A stretch of DNA of 23,967 nucleotides from the NCBI GenBank assembly GCA_002452215.1, contig DKCO01000014.1:1-23967 (forward strand), written 5' to 3'. The DNA is from Spirochaetales bacterium UBA6872. Its GTDB lineage: Bacteria; Spirochaetota; Spirochaetia; Sphaerochaetales; Sphaerochaetaceae. Both the position numbers and the translations under genes were made by a program. Position 1 is the first letter of the stretch. Each line of letters starts with the position of its first letter. The notes below the pieces were generated by a model. The model was not told where the DNA came from. It searched no databases and saw only the letters and a program-made list of their open reading frames with translations. Below, piece by piece: positions 22,868-23,967 of this stretch.

Positions 22868-22939
22868 ATCAATAGGCTATTAATGGTATAAATGCAACAT
22901 TATATGGCTTGTAGGTACTGTGACGGAATATGGCATTAA

Positions 22940-23065
22940 CCAACTCGCGGGCACGCCTTCTCTCCCGAAAACCTAGTCTCGAAATATGAGAACGCGAACG
23001 TTGAGATTATCCATCAGTTCTTTTGCTTATTAGGAAAAGCACTTGCCGAAGATAAGTTTACAATG
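22940..23065 (+). pseudogene. Possible remnant of a protein-coding gene
   Basis: After a stop at 22937-22939, 42 codons stay open and read like real protein (SPENLVSKYENANVEI, then FCLLGKALAED), but there is no start or ribosome-binding site. Codons such as CGC, GCG and CCC are commoner here than in the core genes. No family is recognised. It may be the tail of a gene lost by deletion, or chance. It fills part of the gap between the toxin locus and relB. Confidence 0.2.
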
Positions 23066-23073
23066 TATACATT
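23062..23073 (+). promoter_or_regulatory. Palindromic operator over the relB-like promoter
   Basis: AATGTATACATT is a perfect 12-bp palindrome 17 bp before the relB ATG, overlapping the likely -10 (TATACA, 23066-23071). TTGCCG (23044-23049) at 16 bp is the candidate -35. It is probably the antitoxin's own operator (inference). Confidence 0.5.
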
Positions 23074-23090
23074 AGATGTGGAGGTTTTAT

Positions 23091-23333
23091 ATGCTCAATA
23101 CAACAGATTCTGCAGTGGCAACATTCAGGCTCCCCTTGGAACTGAAAAAGAGAGTGGATAATTTAGCAAGGATAACTCGAAGAAGTCCAAGTTCCTTCTA
23201 CTGCCAGATGATAGAACAACAGATAGATGATATGGAAGAAGTCTATGAGTGCCTTGCCATAAGGGATGGAATCAAAACAGGGAAAATCAAAACCTACACA
23301 ACTGAAGAAGTAGAGAAAGAGTTGGATCTATGA
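23091..23333 (+). CDS. RelB/DinJ-like ribbon-helix-helix antitoxin
   Basis: 80 residues from ATG 23091 (TGGAGG 6 nt upstream; the in-frame ATG at 23076 has no such site). The N-terminal ribbon-helix-helix reads TDSAVATFRLPLELKKRVDNLARITRRSPSSFYCQMIEQQI, the DNA-binding and dimerisation part. The C-terminal acidic tail, with TGKIKTYTTEEVEKELDL, is the usual toxin-binding segment. It overlaps the next gene by ATGA, as relB-relE pairs do, but that toxin gene is broken. It may thus be an orphan antitoxin, still able to neutralise or regulate related systems (inference). Confidence 0.82.
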   Translation: MLNTTDSAVATFRLPLELKKRVDNLARITRRSPSSFYCQMIEQQIDDMEEVYECLAIRDGIKTGKIKTYTTEEVEKELDL

Positions 23334-23540
23334 AGGTTCGATATTCAGAACCAAGCCTGAAACAGTTGAGAAAGATAGGAAAGCCGGAAGCCAAAAAGCA
23401 GAGGCAAGGCTTTGGTAGAAAACTTGAATAGGTTATGGCGATACAGAGTTGATGATTGGAGAGTCATTTGCGATATAAATGAAGAGGAGATCTTAATCGA
23501 TGTGTTGCGAATCGGGCACAGAAGAGAGATCTACAGATAG
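23330..23540 (+). pseudogene. Broken RelE/ParE-family toxin gene
   Basis: The gene starts at ATG 23330 overlapping the antitoxin stop. It reads MKVRYSEPSLKQLRKIGKPEAKK, a normal RelE N-terminus, and then leaves frame and stops at 23429-23431. From about 23400 the +1 frame carries the normal C-terminal half: RGKALVENLNRLWRYRV, then DDWRVICDI, LIDVLRIGHRREIYR, stop at 23540. About 17-20 residues normally between these halves are missing. The simplest explanation is one internal out-of-frame deletion near 23398-23400 (length 2 mod 3). The product would be inactive. C-terminal catalytic-type residues survive only in the dead frame. Confidence 0.8.
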
Positions 23541-23967
23541 TCTCCTGCCCCTGCTTGCCAGTCGTAAACCATGCACCTCTTGCCTTTGAATGGCACCGAC
23601 TCCTTGATGCCGTCCATATGCCAGAGATTCAAAAAGATGATATTTGCTATCTTCTCAAGCTCCTTTTCAGTCGGCTCCCTTCCATCCATCCTCAAGATAC
23701 TCGACAAACGATATCAAGAAGTTCACTCTGGCAATCAAAATAGCACTCGTAGCCATAAGTTGAGTGGCTAATCGCTTTCATCTGATGATTCTCGTTTTCG
23801 ATTCTAAGCTTCCCATCGAGTAGTCCGATATGTCTTATTGGCATCTGCTCTATAGCTTGCCTCAAAGGTAAAGAGGAATGAGGCGTTTATCCCTCAACAC
23901 GATAAAGGCAAGCTGATTATCCGCCACTCTTATGGCTTTAAGAACATAATAAACATGGTTGATATGA
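23531..23967 (-). pseudogene. Frameshifted, truncated gene of unknown family
   Basis: Three consecutive minus-strand segments in different frames read as continuous protein. Frame one enters from the window edge (HINHVYYVLKAIRVADNQ) and stops at 23862-23864. Frame two covers RQAIEQMPIRHIGLLDGK to ELLDIVCR, with stop 23692-23694. Frame three runs from about 23700 (SSILRMDGREPTEKEL, IFLNLWHMDGIKE, GKRCMVYDWQ) to a stop at 23531-23533. I do not recognise the family. Two frameshifts, plus a 3' end that fuses into the antisense of the relE remnant, indicate a decayed, truncated gene. The start is beyond the window. Confidence 0.4.

Noticed and set aside
1..23967. CRISPR arrays, tRNA/rRNA genes, insertion sequences, integrase or phage structural genes
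   Set aside because: None seen: no regularly spaced repeats, no tRNA-like cloverleaf or CCA end, no transposase or integrase motif in any frame read.

Overview
The window is AT-rich (roughly 40% GC by eye), gene-dense bacterial DNA. It most resembles a diderm anaerobe, probably a spirochaete (Treponema/Sphaerochaeta-like). The evidence is indirect: several lipoproteins with the loose lipoboxes common in spirochaetes (FAS-C, FTS-C, FSS-C), a small putative outer-membrane beta-barrel, the oxygen-sensitive class III ribonucleotide reductase NrdD/NrdG, and a lipoprotein ApbE. Nothing here fixes the genus.

Layout. (1) 207-3020: glycogen synthesis pair glgA-glgC with a terminator. (2) 3062-3955: an unrecognised lipoprotein and a bidirectional terminator shared with the opposing branched-chain aminotransferase ilvE (3969-4997, minus). 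(3) 5049-6229: an N-terminally short DUF4468-like ORF, then a minus-strand brnT-brnA toxin-antitoxin operon with a promoter covered by two inverted repeats and a possible third small ORF. (4) 6357-8131 (minus): NAD(P)HX repair enzyme nnr coupled to a small membrane protein. (5) 8174-11934: thiamine regulon, with a promoter, a TPP riboswitch and thiB-thiP-thiQ. Downstream are a small beta-barrel-like protein and a caspase-like lipoprotein (11987-13563) that may be read from the same transcript. (6) 13555-16832 (minus): an HtrA-type protease overlapping uvrB. (7) 17034-20615: two tandem NrdR boxes, a strong promoter, nrdD-nrdG and a coupled SAM methyltransferase. (8) 20596-22407: apbE (minus) and a Cof-type HAD phosphatase, divergent, with start codons 3 bp apart. 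(9) 22408-23967: an accessory tail with a 24-residue hydrophobic peptide in what looks like a type I toxin/antisense-RNA locus, an intact RelB-like antitoxin followed by a broken RelE gene, and a frameshifted unrecognised gene running off the end.

How it works together. The core genes serve carbon storage, BCAA metabolism, thiamine salvage, metabolite repair, DNA repair, envelope proteolysis and anaerobic dNTP synthesis. Regulation readable from sequence includes the TPP aptamer before thiB, paired NrdR boxes before nrdD, and probable autoregulatory operators before brnT and relB. Four transcription-unit-first genes (glgA, nnr, htrA, the HAD phosphatase) lack a Shine-Dalgarno and have a -10-like hexamer 6-7 nt before the start codon, which suggests leaderless mRNAs beside normally led ones.

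The most novel-looking items are the cryptic type I toxin locus at 22.57-22.87 kb, the caspase-like lipoprotein paired with a beta-barrel, and the repeated leaderless promoter layout. No searches could be run, so family names rest on recognised motifs.
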